Assembly (NCBI GenBank): GCA_001767945.1 | Contig: MEMN01000119.1 | Location: 1-34,981, forward strand | Direction of reading: 5' to 3' | Origin: Alphaproteobacteria bacterium RIFCSPHIGHO2_12_FULL_66_14 | GTDB taxonomy: Bacteria > Pseudomonadota > Alphaproteobacteria > Reyranellales > Reyranellaceae | DNA length: 34,981 nucleotides | In this document: in pieces, positions 15,111 to 23,859 of the stretch | Numbering within the stretch: the first letter of the stretch is position 1 | Layout: each line of letters opens with the position of its first letter | Position numbers and translations under genes: made by a program | Notes under the pieces: generated by a model | Databases searched by the model: none | Seen by the model: only the letters and a program-made list of their open reading frames with translations | Told to the model about the DNA's origin: nothing

Positions 15111-16871
15111 ATGGAATTCTTTCGCGTCTATGGCCGGGTGATCGGGCTGCTGCGGGCCGAGAAGGGGCTCGCCATCGTTCTGGCCATCGCCAACGTGGCG
15201 GTGGCCGGCCTGCAGTTCTACGAGCCGGTGTTGTTCGGCCAGGTGATCGATCTCCTGGCTACCGCCAAGGACAAGCCAGTCGAGGTTCTGTGGCGGAATG
15301 CCCGGGAGATCCTGGGTCTGTGGGCGCTGGTCGGGCTGGGCGGCATTGCCGCCAACATGATCGTGTCGCTACAGGCCGACCGCATGGCCCATCGCCGCCG
15401 GCTGGGCGCCATGGCGACCTATTTCGAGCACCTGCTTGTGTTGCCGTTCTCGTTCCACAACGCCCAGCATTCCGGCCGCCTGATCAAGATCATGCTGACC
15501 GGCGTCGACAATCTGTTCGGCATCTGGCTCTCGTTCTTCCGCGAGAACCTCGCCACCCTGGTGGCGCTGTTCATCATGCTGCCGCTCAGCATGTTCATGA
15601 ACTGGCGGCTCGGCCTCTTGCTGCTGGTGCTGATCCTGTTCTTTGCCGCGACCAATGTCTGGGTGGTGAGCCGCACCGACCAGCTCCAGCAGAAGGTCGA
15701 GGATCTGCACAGTGAGCTCGCCGGCCGTGCCGGTGATGCGTTGGGCAACATCCACCTGATCCAGAGTTTCGTGCGCCTGGCCGCCGAGACGGGGGAGATG
15801 CATCGCATCATCGGCCAGACGCTTCAGGCGCAGTTTCCGGTCCTGAACTGGTGGGCGCTGCTGTCGGTGCTGACCCGCGCCGCCTCGACCGTCACGGTGA
15901 TCCTGATCTTCGTGCTCGGCACCTGGCTCTACACCAAGGGTGAGGCGACGGTCGGCGAGATCGTGAGTTTCATGGGCTTCGCCACCATGCTGATCGGCCG
16001 CATGGACCAGGCCTCAGGCTTCGTCAGCCGCATCTTCTTCCAGATGCCGTCGCTCGGTGATTTCTTCCGCATCCTCGATGCGCAATCGACGGTGCCGGAC
16101 AAGCCCAACGGCATCGACATTGGACGCGCCCGTGGCGACGTGGAGTTCGACGACATCAACTTCTCCTACGACGGCAAACGGCCGGCGCTGGTGCATTTTT
16201 CTCTCAAGGTTCCGGCCGGCACGACGGTGGCGCTGGTCGGGCCGACCGGCGCCGGCAAGAGCACGACGCTGTCGCTGCTTCATCGCATGTGGGACGCGCA
16301 ATCGGGCGTGATCCGCATCGACGGGATCGATCACCGCGACATCAAGCTGGAGTCGCTCCGGCGCAACATCGGCGTGGTGTTCCAGGATTCGACGATGTTC
16401 TATCGCTCGATTGCCGACAATCTGCGCATCGGCAAGCCCGATGCCACCCAGGCCGAGCTCGAACAGGCCGCCAGGCTCGCCGAGGCGCACGACTTCATCA
16501 TACGCCAACCGCAGGGCTACGACACGCTGGTGGGCGAGCGCGGTACCACGCTGTCGGGCGGCGAACGCCAGCGGCTGGCGATCGCCCGCGCGCTCCTGAA
16601 GGACCCGCCGATCCTGATCCTGGACGAGGCGACCAGCGCCCTCGATTCGCTCACCGAGGCGCGCGTCCAGAAGGCCTTGAAGACATTGATGCAGGGCCGG
16701 ACCACCTTCGTGATCGCCCATCGGCTCTCGACCATCCGCGACGCCGATCTGGTCGCGGTGTTCGAGCACGGACGGGTTGTCGAGCAGGGCGGCTACCAGG
16801 AGCTCTCGGCCCGCGGCGGCGCCTTCACTCAACTCATCGCCACGCAGCGGGCTGGCATAGAATCTGCCTGA
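15111..16871 (+). CDS. ndvA: ABC exporter, ATPase-permease fusion of the cyclic beta-glucan (NdvA/ChvA) type
   Basis: A 586-residue half-transporter: an N-terminal membrane domain with about six segments (residues 1-320) and a C-terminal ATPase. The ATPase has Walker A GPTGAGKST (near 376), signature LSGGERQR (near 481), Walker B LILDEATSALD (near 503) and the H-loop IAHRLST. Membrane-domain segments such as EPVLFGQVIDLL, FGIWLSFFRENLATLVAL and FPVLNWWALLSVLTRAAST match what I recall of NdvA/ChvA, which export cyclic beta-1,2-glucan. No glucan synthase (ndvB) is nearby, so substrate assignment is tentative; lipid or other glucan export is possible. The 70-base gap to the next importer gene suggests separate transcription. 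Confidence 0.82.
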   Translation: MEFFRVYGRVIGLLRAEKGLAIVLAIANVAVAGLQFYEPVLFGQVIDLLATAKDKPVEVLWRNAREILGLWALVGLGGIAANMIVSLQADRMAHRRRLGAMATYFEHLLVLPFSFHNAQHSGRLIKIMLTGVDNLFGIWLSFFRENLATLVALFIMLPLSMFMNWRLGLLLLVLILFFAATNVWVVSRTDQLQQKVEDLHSELAGRAGDALGNIHLIQSFVRLAAETGEMHRIIGQTLQAQFPVLNWWALLSVLTRAASTVTVILIFVLGTWLYTKGEATVGEIVSFMGFATMLIGRMDQASGFVSRIFFQMPSLGDFFRILDAQSTVPDKPNGIDIGRARGDVEFDDINFSYDGKRPALVHFSLKVPAGTTVALVGPTGAGKSTTLSLLHRMWDAQSGVIRIDGIDHRDIKLESLRRNIGVVFQDSTMFYRSIADNLRIGKPDATQAELEQAARLAEAHDFIIRQPQGYDTLVGERGTTLSGGERQRLAIARALLKDPPILILDEATSALDSLTEARVQKALKTLMQGRTTFVIAHRLSTIRDADLVAVFEHGRVVEQGGYQELSARGGAFTQLIATQRAGIESA

Positions 16872-16941
16872 TATCCCCTTGGCGGGCGTGGCTTGTCCGC
16901 CTAAGAGTCGCCGGACGGGGAACCTCACGAGGGAACAGGAC

Positions 16942-17955
16942 ATGAGCAAATTCGCCAAGTGGCTGGGTGGCGCTGCCGCCGCGGCCGTGATGCTGGCCGG
17001 CCTTTCGGCGCAGGCCCAGACGCCGATCAAGTTCACGCTGGACTGGGTCTTCCAGGGCCCGACCTCGCCGTTCCTCGTGGCGCTGGAGAAAGGCTACTAC
17101 AAGGCCGAAGGGCTCGACGTCACCATGGATCCCGGCCAGGGCTCGGCCGGCGCGGTCCAGCGCGTCGCCACCGGCGCCTACCAGATCGGCTTCGCCGACG
17201 TGAACTCGACGATCGAGTACAACGCCAAGAACCCGGGCAAGGAGATCCTCTGTGTCTTCATGGCCTACGATTTCCCGCCCTTCGGCGTCTATGCGCTCAA
17301 GAAGAGCGGGATCAAGGTGCCCAAGGACCTCGAGGGCAAGAAGCTCGGCGCTCCGGTGTTCGACGCCTCGTTCCGCCTGTTTCCTGCCTTCGCCAAGAAG
17401 AACGGCATCACCAAGTGGGAGCACGTCAACCTGACGCCGCAGCTGCGCGAGCAGAGCCTGGTCCAAGGCACGGTCGACTTCATCTCGGGCCACTATTTCT
17501 CGTCGATGCTCGACCTCAAGGCCCGCGGCGTGAAGTTCGACGACATCGTCGCCTTTCGCTACAGCGACTACGGCATGGACGTCTATGGCAACGGCATCAT
17601 CATCTCGCCGGAATTGGCCAAGAACGAGAAGGCGGTGAAGGGCTTCATCGCCGCCACGGTCAAGGGCTGGAAGGACGTCATCGCCGACAACAAGGTCGGC
17701 ATCGCCGCCGCAAAGAAGCGTGATCCCTTGATCAACGACGCGCTGGAGACCGAGCGCCTGCAGCTCTCGCTGCAGACCAACATCCTGACGCCCTGGGTCA
17801 AGGCCAACGGCATGGGCGACGTCGACCCGGCGCGCTTCGCCCGTTCGGTCAAGGACGTCGCCGAGGCCTTCAACCTGCCGGCGGCGCCCGATCCGGCCAA
17901 GGTGTTCACCAACCGATACCTGCCGCCCAAGGCCGATCGCATGGTCGCCAAGTAG
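16942..17955 (+). CDS. ABC transporter substrate-binding protein, NMT1/ThiY-SsuA type
   Basis: A 337-residue periplasmic binding protein with a signal peptide (KFAKWLGG then an Ala/Val-rich core, cleavage after about AQA-Q at residues 23-26). FTLDWVFQGPTSPFLVAL, EKGYYKAEGLDV and FADVNSTIEYNAK are typical of the NMT1/SsuA/ThiY group, which bind pyrimidines, thiamine precursors, sulfonates, nitrate and similar compounds. The start at 16942 is preceded by GAGGGAACAGGA. It is the first of three genes: ATPase 2 bases after its stop and permease overlapping the ATPase by 4 bases. The tail-to-tail cytosine-deaminase-like gene makes a nitrogen-heterocycle ligand worth considering. Confidence 0.9.
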   Translation: MSKFAKWLGGAAAAAVMLAGLSAQAQTPIKFTLDWVFQGPTSPFLVALEKGYYKAEGLDVTMDPGQGSAGAVQRVATGAYQIGFADVNSTIEYNAKNPGKEILCVFMAYDFPPFGVYALKKSGIKVPKDLEGKKLGAPVFDASFRLFPAFAKKNGITKWEHVNLTPQLREQSLVQGTVDFISGHYFSSMLDLKARGVKFDDIVAFRYSDYGMDVYGNGIIISPELAKNEKAVKGFIAATVKGWKDVIADNKVGIAAAKKRDPLINDALETERLQLSLQTNILTPWVKANGMGDVDPARFARSVKDVAEAFNLPAAPDPAKVFTNRYLPPKADRMVAK

Positions 17956-17957
17956 GG

Positions 17958-18740
17958 ATGGCCTTCGTCGACCTCGACGCCGTCAGTCTCACCTACCGCC
18001 TCGGCAAGGAATCGACCGTCGCCCTCGCCGACGCCACGTTCAGCATCGACAAGGGTGAGTTCATTGCCGTCGTCGGCCCCTCGGGTTGCGGCAAGTCGAC
18101 GATCATGAAGCTGGTCACCGGCCTGCTGCCCGCCTCGGGCGGCGAGGTCCGGGTGGCCGGGCAGAAGGTGACGGGGCCGATCAAGGGCGTCGGCATGGCG
18201 TTCCAGAATCCGACCCTGATGCCGTGGCGCACCACCATGGACAACATCCTGCTGCCCATGGAGGTGGTCGAGCCGCACAAGCGCCGCTTTCGCTCGAACC
18301 GCGCCGACTACGAAGCCCGGGCGATGAAGCTCCTGCAGACGGTCGGCCTTGCCGACTTCGCCGGCAAGTTTCCATGGCAGCTTTCCGGCGGTATGCAGCA
18401 GCGCTCCAACCTCTGCCGTGCCCTGATCCACGAACCCGAGCTGCTGATGCTCGACGAGCCGTTCGGCGCGCTCGACGCCTTCACCCGCGAGGAACTGTGG
18501 GGTGTCATGCAGGCGCTGTGGCTGGAGAAGCGCTTCACCGGCGTGCTGGTGACGCATGATCTGCGCGAAGCCGTCTATCTCGCCGACACCGTCTATGTCA
18601 TGAGCCGCCGGCCGGGACGCATCGTGCTCAGCAAGAAGATCGACATCGCCCGGCCGCGGACGCTCGCCACGACCTTCGAGCCCCGGTTCGTCGAGATCGT
18701 CCACGAGCTGCGCAACCGCATCCAGCAGGAGCACGCATGA
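17958..18740 (+). CDS. ABC transporter ATP-binding protein, SsuB/TauB/NrtD type
   Basis: A 260-residue ATPase for the importer. Walker A is GPSGCGKST (40-48), the Q-loop is in MAFQNPTLMPWRT, the signature is LSGGMQQR (about 142-149), Walker B is LLMLDEPFGALD (about 162-173), and the H-loop histidine is in VLVTHDLREA. Downstream VYVMSRRPGRI is a conserved feature of the SsuB/TauB/NrtD subgroup. It powers uptake through the permease encoded next, with ATGA overlap (18737-18740) showing translational coupling. Confidence 0.93.
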   Translation: MAFVDLDAVSLTYRLGKESTVALADATFSIDKGEFIAVVGPSGCGKSTIMKLVTGLLPASGGEVRVAGQKVTGPIKGVGMAFQNPTLMPWRTTMDNILLPMEVVEPHKRRFRSNRADYEARAMKLLQTVGLADFAGKFPWQLSGGMQQRSNLCRALIHEPELLMLDEPFGALDAFTREELWGVMQALWLEKRFTGVLVTHDLREAVYLADTVYVMSRRPGRIVLSKKIDIARPRTLATTFEPRFVEIVHELRNRIQQEHA

Positions 18741-19513
18741 GCGAGCTCCAGCGCGAAGCCTTGAAGCATGCCATGCCGTGGCTGGTTCTGGCGGTCCTGC
18801 TGATCGTCTGGGAGATCGCCTGCATCGTCTTCGAGGTGCCGGAAATCATCCTGCCAAAGCCGACCAAGATCTTCGTCGTCTTCATCCAGCGCTTCGACAT
18901 ACTGATGGCTTACTGCTGGGACACGTTGTGGACGACCACGATCGGCTTCCTGCTGGCGATTGCGGGGGGACTGTTGCTCGGATTGGCGATCGGCGCCTCG
19001 CCGTTCGTCTACTCTGGCCTCTATCCGCTGCTGATCGCCTTCAACGCCATTCCCAAGGTGGCGATCGTGCCGATCCTGATGATCTGGGTGGGTGTCGGTT
19101 CGCTGCCGGCCGTCATCACCGCCTTCGTCATCAGTTTCTTCCCCATCGTGGTCAACGTGGCGACCGGCCTTGCCACCATCGAGCCGGAGATGCGCGACGT
19201 GCTGCGCAGCCTGGGTGCGACGCGCCTGGAGATCCTGACCAAGGTCGGCATCCCGCGCGCCATGCCCTATCTCTTCGCCAGCCTCAAGGTCGCCATCACC
19301 TTGGCCTTCATCGGTTCGGTGATCTCCGAGACGGTGGGCGGCAACAACGGCATCGGCTTCCTGATGTTGTCGGCCAGCGCGCGCAATGACGCGCCCACGA
19401 CCTTCGCCGGCCTGTTCGCCATTGCCATCATGGGCGTGGCGATGTACGCGGTCTGCGCCATGGTCGAAAAGCGCATGACGCGCTGGGCCTTCCGCGGCGA
19501 GATCGTCGGTTAG
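18737..19513 (+). CDS. ABC transporter permease, SsuC/TauC type
   Basis: A 258-residue inner-membrane protein with about six membrane segments, starting with WLVLAVLLIVWEIACIVF and including IGFLLAIAGGLLLGLAIG. The cytoplasmic coupling region follows the BPD_transp_1 pattern, MRDVLRSLGATRLEILTKVGIPRAMPYLF. It completes the three-gene importer that starts at 16942. Its stop overlaps by 4 bases the stop of the convergent amidohydrolase gene. The substrate is unknown. Confidence 0.92.
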   Translation: MSELQREALKHAMPWLVLAVLLIVWEIACIVFEVPEIILPKPTKIFVVFIQRFDILMAYCWDTLWTTTIGFLLAIAGGLLLGLAIGASPFVYSGLYPLLIAFNAIPKVAIVPILMIWVGVGSLPAVITAFVISFFPIVVNVATGLATIEPEMRDVLRSLGATRLEILTKVGIPRAMPYLFASLKVAITLAFIGSVISETVGGNNGIGFLMLSASARNDAPTTFAGLFAIAIMGVAMYAVCAMVEKRMTRWAFRGEIVG

Positions 19514-20694
19514 GCTGCGAACACGCCGTCTTTTGCAACGACGCGCCCGTTCTTGATCACGTACTTGCGGCGCGGGCGGGTGGCGACGGCCTCGGCGACC
19601 GAGCCCGCCTCGATGGCCACGAAATCGGCGGCAGCCCCCGCCGCGAGGCCATAGCCTTCGATACCGAGGACGCGCGCGGCGGCGCCGGTCACCATGTCGA
19701 AGGCGAATTCGAGTTCGTGATCGTGGCGGAAGTTGGCGCGGTATCCGATCGTCATGGCGCGCTCAAGCATGTCGCCGTTGCCGAAGGGCGACCAGGCGTC
19801 GCGGATATTGTCGGACCCTCCGAACACTTCCACGCCACGCTCGCGCAACAGCGCGAGCGGCGGGATTGCGGCGGCGCCCGGCCCGTGGCTCATGATCGCC
19901 ACCCCGGCCTTCGCGAGCACGTCGGCCGTGCGGGTGGCCATATCGGTATCGACGGAGCCCAGCGCGAAGGCGTGGCTGACGGCAACGCTGCCCGTCAGGC
20001 CTGAAGCGGCGGTGCGCTCGGCGATGGCGAGCAGCTGGGCGATGCCGCCTTCGCCGCCATCGTGCAGATGGATGTCGACGCCCACGTTCCGCCGCTCTGC
20101 GACGCCGAAGACGGAGTCGAGATGGCCGTCGAGATCGCCGTCGATGCCCACGGGATCGAGACCGCCCACCAGGTCGGCGCCCTCGGCGATGGCGGCGTCG
20201 AGCAGGTCCGCGGTGCCCGGCGAGCGCAGGATGCCGCTTTGCGGGAAGGCCACGATCTGGATGGTGACGAGGCCCTGGAAGCGTTCGCGTATTTTCAGGA
20301 CCTCATGCAGGTTCCGGAGGCCAAGCTGATTGTCGATGTCGACGTGGCTGCGCATGTGCAGCGTGCCGCTCGCCACCACCTGGCGCACCAGGTTCGCGCC
20401 GGTTTCCGCCTCCGGCACCGTGCGCGCCGCCCGCACCTTGCGTTCGGCCTCGATGCGATCGGCGACCCGGCTGCCGGGGGCCTGGTTGGGCACCCACGGA
20501 AGGCCGAGAAGCGTCTTGTCGAGATGGATGTGGCCGTCGACCAGGGGCGGCAACAGCAAGGTGCCGGCGAGGTCGAGCACGTCGCCGCGTGCTGGAACGC
20601 CGGCCGAGGCGGAAAGGAGGGCGGCGATCCGCCCTCCCTTGACGTCGATGTGACGTTTCGTGCCGTCCGGCAGGACGGCGTTGGCGATCAGCAT
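19510..20694 (-). CDS. Cytosine deaminase (CodA)-like amidohydrolase, altered active site
   Basis: A 394-residue metal-dependent amidohydrolase. Compared with E. coli CodA: His55 and His57 in DGHIHLDKT correspond to His61/His63; VAFPQSG contains the glutamine that in CodA binds the ring (Gln156); His209 in DIHLHDGGE corresponds to His214; His241 to His246; and Asp295 in FGGSDN to Asp313. The CodA catalytic Glu217 is replaced by Asp212, so cytosine is probably not the substrate and another cyclic amide or amidine is likely. The ATG at 20694 lies 4 bases after the aldolase stop, so the two form an operon; a TTG at 20712 inside the aldolase gene is less likely. Its 3' end meets the importer operon. 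Confidence 0.85.
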   Translation of the reverse strand: MLIANAVLPDGTKRHIDVKGGRIAALLSASAGVPARGDVLDLAGTLLLPPLVDGHIHLDKTLLGLPWVPNQAPGSRVADRIEAERKVRAARTVPEAETGANLVRQVVASGTLHMRSHVDIDNQLGLRNLHEVLKIRERFQGLVTIQIVAFPQSGILRSPGTADLLDAAIAEGADLVGGLDPVGIDGDLDGHLDSVFGVAERRNVGVDIHLHDGGEGGIAQLLAIAERTAASGLTGSVAVSHAFALGSVDTDMATRTADVLAKAGVAIMSHGPGAAAIPPLALLRERGVEVFGGSDNIRDAWSPFGNGDMLERAMTIGYRANFRHDHELEFAFDMVTGAAARVLGIEGYGLAAGAAADFVAIEAGSVAEAVATRPRRKYVIKNGRVVAKDGVFAA

Positions 20695-20698
20695 CGCT

Positions 20699-21484
20699 TT
20701 ACTTGGCGGCAACCGCGCCCGCTTCCTTGCGGAAGCCGCTCACCGCGGCCTTGGCGGCCATCGCCAACAGGCCCGAATCGTTGGCGATGGTGCAGAACTG
20801 GAAGCCCATGCCGACCGCCTTGGCGGCGTAGCTCGCCGTGCCGTTGTGGATGCCCGCGAACAGGCCGCGCTTCTTGCAGGCCGTCGTGAGCTTCTCGTAG
20901 ATCTTGAGGACCTGCGGCTCGTCACGGTCGAGCTTCGGCACCAGGCCCAGCGACAGGCCGAGGTCGGATGGGCCGACATAGATACCGCTCACGCCCGGCA
21001 CGTCGAGGATGGCGTCGATGTTGTCGATCGCCTCCTGCGTCTCGATCATCGGGATGATCAGCACTTCGTCATTGGCCGTCGCCTGGTAGGGCGTGGCCTC
21101 GCCGTAGGCGCCAGCGCGGATCGGGCCGTTGCTGCGCTTGCCCTTGGGCGGATAGAGCGCATAGGAGACCAGCGCCTTGGCTTCGGCGGCGTTATTCACC
21201 ATCGGGCAGATCACGCCCCAGGCACCGCCGTCGAGGACCTTGCCGACGATGCCGGGCTCGTTCCAGGGCACGCGGACCAGCGGCGTGATGGGGTGCTTGT
21301 CCATCGCCTGGAAGCAGGTGACCATCGAGAGGTAGTCCTGCACACCGTGCTGCATGTCGACCGTGACGCTGTCCCAGCCGCACTGCGCCATGACTTCGGC
21401 CGAGAAGCCGTTGGGGATCGCGAGCCAGCCGTTGACGCAGGCCTTGCCGGCCTGCAGCCGCTTCTTCAGCATGTTCGTCGACAT
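20699..21484 (-). CDS. HpcH/HpaI-family class II aldolase
   Basis: A 261-residue pyruvate-type aldolase. By comparison with HpaI, the general base His46 is in VDMQHG, Arg71 in PLVRVPWNEP binds the keto acid, and Glu148 in PMIET and Asp174 in GPSDLG bind the divalent metal, all at positions almost identical to HpaI. The enzyme would cleave a 2-keto-4-hydroxy acid, for example a 2-keto-3-deoxy sugar acid, to pyruvate or a related keto acid and an aldehyde. The start at 21484 has GAGGAAG upstream. It is first in an operon with the amidohydrolase and divergent, 53 bases apart, from the aldose epimerase gene. Confidence 0.9.
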   Translation of the reverse strand: MSTNMLKKRLQAGKACVNGWLAIPNGFSAEVMAQCGWDSVTVDMQHGVQDYLSMVTCFQAMDKHPITPLVRVPWNEPGIVGKVLDGGAWGVICPMVNNAAEAKALVSYALYPPKGKRSNGPIRAGAYGEATPYQATANDEVLIIPMIETQEAIDNIDAILDVPGVSGIYVGPSDLGLSLGLVPKLDRDEPQVLKIYEKLTTACKKRGLFAGIHNGTASYAAKAVGMGFQFCTIANDSGLLAMAAKAAVSGFRKEAGAVAAK

Positions 21485-21537
21485 TTCAGCGCTTCCTCAG
21501 TTTGGTTGAGAATGACGAAGTCTACACAGCAGTGGAG

Positions 21538-22398
21538 ATGACCGTGACGATTTTGTCGCTGCGGGCGGGGCGGTTCGCCGTCGACCTTGCACCGTCGGCC
21601 GGCGGCTCGATCATCCGTTTCATGCGGGATGGTGTCGATCTGCTGCGGCCGGCCGATGCCGCTGCGATAGCCTCGGGGACGGGATCGAACAGCTCGGCCT
21701 ATCCACTGGTGCCGTTCTCCAATCGCATTGCGAACGGACATCTCGCTTTCGACGGGCGCGAAGTCCATCTCGAGGCGAATTGGCCCGGAGTTCGCCATCC
21801 CATGCATGGTGACGGCTGGTCGCACACCTGGGAGGTCGTGCGCAGCGACGTACAGTCGGCTGAAATCGCCTATGCTCATGACGGCCGCACAGGCTGGCCA
21901 TTTCGCTATCGCGCGCGACAGATCTACAGGCTCGACGAGTCGGGGCTGACCGTGACCATGGCCATCGACAATCTCGAAAGCTTCGCCGTGCCCGCAGGCC
22001 TCGGCCTGCATCCCTTTTTCGTGCGCGACGACGACTCGCAGCTGCGCTGCCGCACGCAGGCGGTATGGCGCGCCGATGCCGAAGGCTTGCCGATCGAGCG
22101 CATTGCCGTACCTCGAGAATGGAATTTCAGCACGCCGCGACCGGTTGCCGGGGTCGTCCTCGACAATTGCTTCGATGGTTGGGACGGCCAGGCGACGATC
22201 ATCTGGCCACGACGGCGTCTGTGCGTCGAGTTGACGGCCTCCGAACCGTTCCGCCACGTCGTAATCTACGCGCCGGCGGATCAGGCATATTTTTGTGTCG
22301 AACCGGTGAGCCACGCCAATGGCCAAATTGCCCGAACGCGCCTCGCCGCGAACTCGGCCCTCGAGGGCGAGATCGTGTTCCGTCCGTTCACATTGTGA
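21538..22398 (+). CDS. Aldose 1-epimerase (mutarotase) family protein
   Basis: A 286-residue beta-sandwich sugar epimerase interconverting anomers. Expected residues are FSNRI (60-64), His90 in RHPMHGDGW, His158 in GLGLHPFF as the general acid, and a glutamate in CVEPVSHANG as the general base. The ATG at 21538 is used because the residues from VTILSLRAGRFAVDL match family starts; the upstream TTG at 21502 is less likely. The SDR gene begins 6 bases after the stop. Together with that dehydrogenase it could prepare the beta-anomer of an aldose for oxidation at C1. Confidence 0.88.
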   Translation: MTVTILSLRAGRFAVDLAPSAGGSIIRFMRDGVDLLRPADAAAIASGTGSNSSAYPLVPFSNRIANGHLAFDGREVHLEANWPGVRHPMHGDGWSHTWEVVRSDVQSAEIAYAHDGRTGWPFRYRARQIYRLDESGLTVTMAIDNLESFAVPAGLGLHPFFVRDDDSQLRCRTQAVWRADAEGLPIERIAVPREWNFSTPRPVAGVVLDNCFDGWDGQATIIWPRRRLCVELTASEPFRHVVIYAPADQAYFCVEPVSHANGQIARTRLAANSALEGEIVFRPFTL

Positions 22399-22404
22399 GG
22401 AGCC

Positions 22405-23172
22405 ATGTCTCGATTCGCCTCTTATCCCAACCTTGCCGGCCGCGTCGTCTTCGTCTCGGGCGGCGGCTCCGGCATCGGTGCCTCGATCGTCGAGCATTTC
22501 GCCGAGCAGGGCGCCAAGGTCGGTTTCGTCGACATCGATGAACCCGCCTCGAAGGCCCTGGTCGAGAAGCTCACGGCGGCCGGCTATCCCACACCGATGT
22601 TCGCCAAATGCGACGTCCGCGACATCGCCGCCTATCAGGCCGCGATCGGCGCGGTCGCGGGAAAGTTCGGCACCATCACCGTTCTGGTCAACAACGCCGC
22701 GCGCGACGACCGGCACGTGATTGCCGACGTGACCCCGGCTTTCTGGGACGAGCGCATCGCGGTCAATCTCCGGCATCAGTATTTCGCCATTCAGGCGGTG
22801 GCGCCCGGCATGAAGAAGGCGGGCGGTGGCTCGATCGTGAATTTCAGCTCGATCAGCTATCACACCATGGCGCCGCAGCTCTCGGTCTATCAGGCGGCCA
22901 AGGCAGCCGTCATCGGCATGACGCGCGGCCTGGCCCGCGACCTCGGTGGCGATGCCATCCGGGTCAATGCGATCACACCAGGCTGGATCATGACTCAGCG
23001 CCAGATCGATCTGTGGCTGACGCCGGAAGCCGAGGCGGCGCTGATGGCGGCGCAATGTCTCAAGGAGAAGGTCTATCCGCCCGACATCGCCCGCATGGTG
23101 CTGTGGTTGGCGGCCGACGACAGCCGCCTCGTGACGGCGCAGAATTTCGTCGTCGACGGTGGCCGGGCGTGA
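22405..23172 (+). CDS. SDR-family sugar 1-dehydrogenase-like oxidoreductase
   Basis: A 255-residue short-chain dehydrogenase. The cofactor motif GGGSGIG (19-25) and Asp43 after the second strand favour NAD. NNAA (96-99), Ser149/Ser151, Tyr162 and Lys166 (YQAAK) make the active site. Segments RDDRHVIADVTPAFWDERI, VNLRH and APGMKKAGGGSIVNF closely resemble what I recall of Caulobacter D-xylose 1-dehydrogenase and related arabinose/galactose dehydrogenases. It would oxidise an aldose to its lactone, the first step of Weimberg/Dahms-type pathways. Its stop overlaps the next gene in GTGA. Confidence 0.9.
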   Translation: MSRFASYPNLAGRVVFVSGGGSGIGASIVEHFAEQGAKVGFVDIDEPASKALVEKLTAAGYPTPMFAKCDVRDIAAYQAAIGAVAGKFGTITVLVNNAARDDRHVIADVTPAFWDERIAVNLRHQYFAIQAVAPGMKKAGGGSIVNFSSISYHTMAPQLSVYQAAKAAVIGMTRGLARDLGGDAIRVNAITPGWIMTQRQIDLWLTPEAEAALMAAQCLKEKVYPPDIARMVLWLAADDSRLVTAQNFVVDGGRA

Positions 23173-23849
23173 ACACGACAAAGGCGCCGCTGGCGGCACG
23201 CGTCTATCGGTTCTGGCTGAAGGAAGTACGGCATATCCTTCCGCCGACGCTCTATTTCGTCGCCTCGTTCAACCTTATCGTCTTCACCACCAATCTGTTG
23301 ACCCAGGGCTACTGGTTTCATCTCTCGGGGTTCCTGCTGGCGACCGGCGCGGCGCTGGTCGTGGGCAAGACCATCCTGGTGATGGACAAGTTCCGGCTCA
23401 TCGACCGCTTTCGTGGCGCCCCGTTGATCCAGCCGATTCTCTACAAGACGATCTTCTACACCCTGGTCGTCCTGGTCGTGCGCCTGCTCGAGCAGGTCAT
23501 GCACTACACTCTGCGGGGCGACGGCATCGGTCCGGCTCTCCAGGCGGTTTCCGACAATTTCGTCGTTCATCGTTTCGTGGCGGCCCAGATCTGGATTTTC
23601 ACCTGTTTCCTGATCTACTGCACCGCGACCGAGCTCGCGGCACTTCTTGGCGAAGGCCAACTGCTGCGGCTGTTCTTTCGTCACCGCTCCGCGCAGCACC
23701 GGATGACGCGCCGCCAGCACGTGCGGGCATTGATGGAACTGAGCAGGCTCGCGGAGACGACGCCGCGCGAGCAACTGTTCGATCCCGCCACGCCCCAGGG
23801 TGGCCGGCTGGCGTCGATCGTCGACGCTCTGCGCCAGCGCCCCGCCTGA
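23169..23849 (+). CDS. Four-segment membrane protein of unknown function
   Basis: A 226-residue protein starting at a GTG that overlaps the SDR stop (GTGA, 23169-23172), so translation is coupled to the SDR gene. Four hydrophobic segments are visible: around PTLYFVASFNLIVFTTNLL, FLLATGAALVVGKTILVM, TIFYTLVVLVVRLLEQ and IWIFTCFLIYCTATELAALL. A basic C-terminal tail (FFRHRSAQHRMTRRQH) follows, probably cytoplasmic. I do not recognise the family. The next gene, also a membrane protein, starts 10 bases after its stop. Confidence 0.75.
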   Translation: MNTTKAPLAARVYRFWLKEVRHILPPTLYFVASFNLIVFTTNLLTQGYWFHLSGFLLATGAALVVGKTILVMDKFRLIDRFRGAPLIQPILYKTIFYTLVVLVVRLLEQVMHYTLRGDGIGPALQAVSDNFVVHRFVAAQIWIFTCFLIYCTATELAALLGEGQLLRLFFRHRSAQHRMTRRQHVRALMELSRLAETTPREQLFDPATPQGGRLASIVDALRQRPA

Positions 23850-23859
23850 GGCCGCCGCG

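Noticed and set aside
16872-16941. Weak GGCGG…CCGCC and GTCCG…CGGAC pairings between the exporter and the importer genes
   Set aside because: Short arms, long loops and no T-run; expected by chance in GC-rich DNA.
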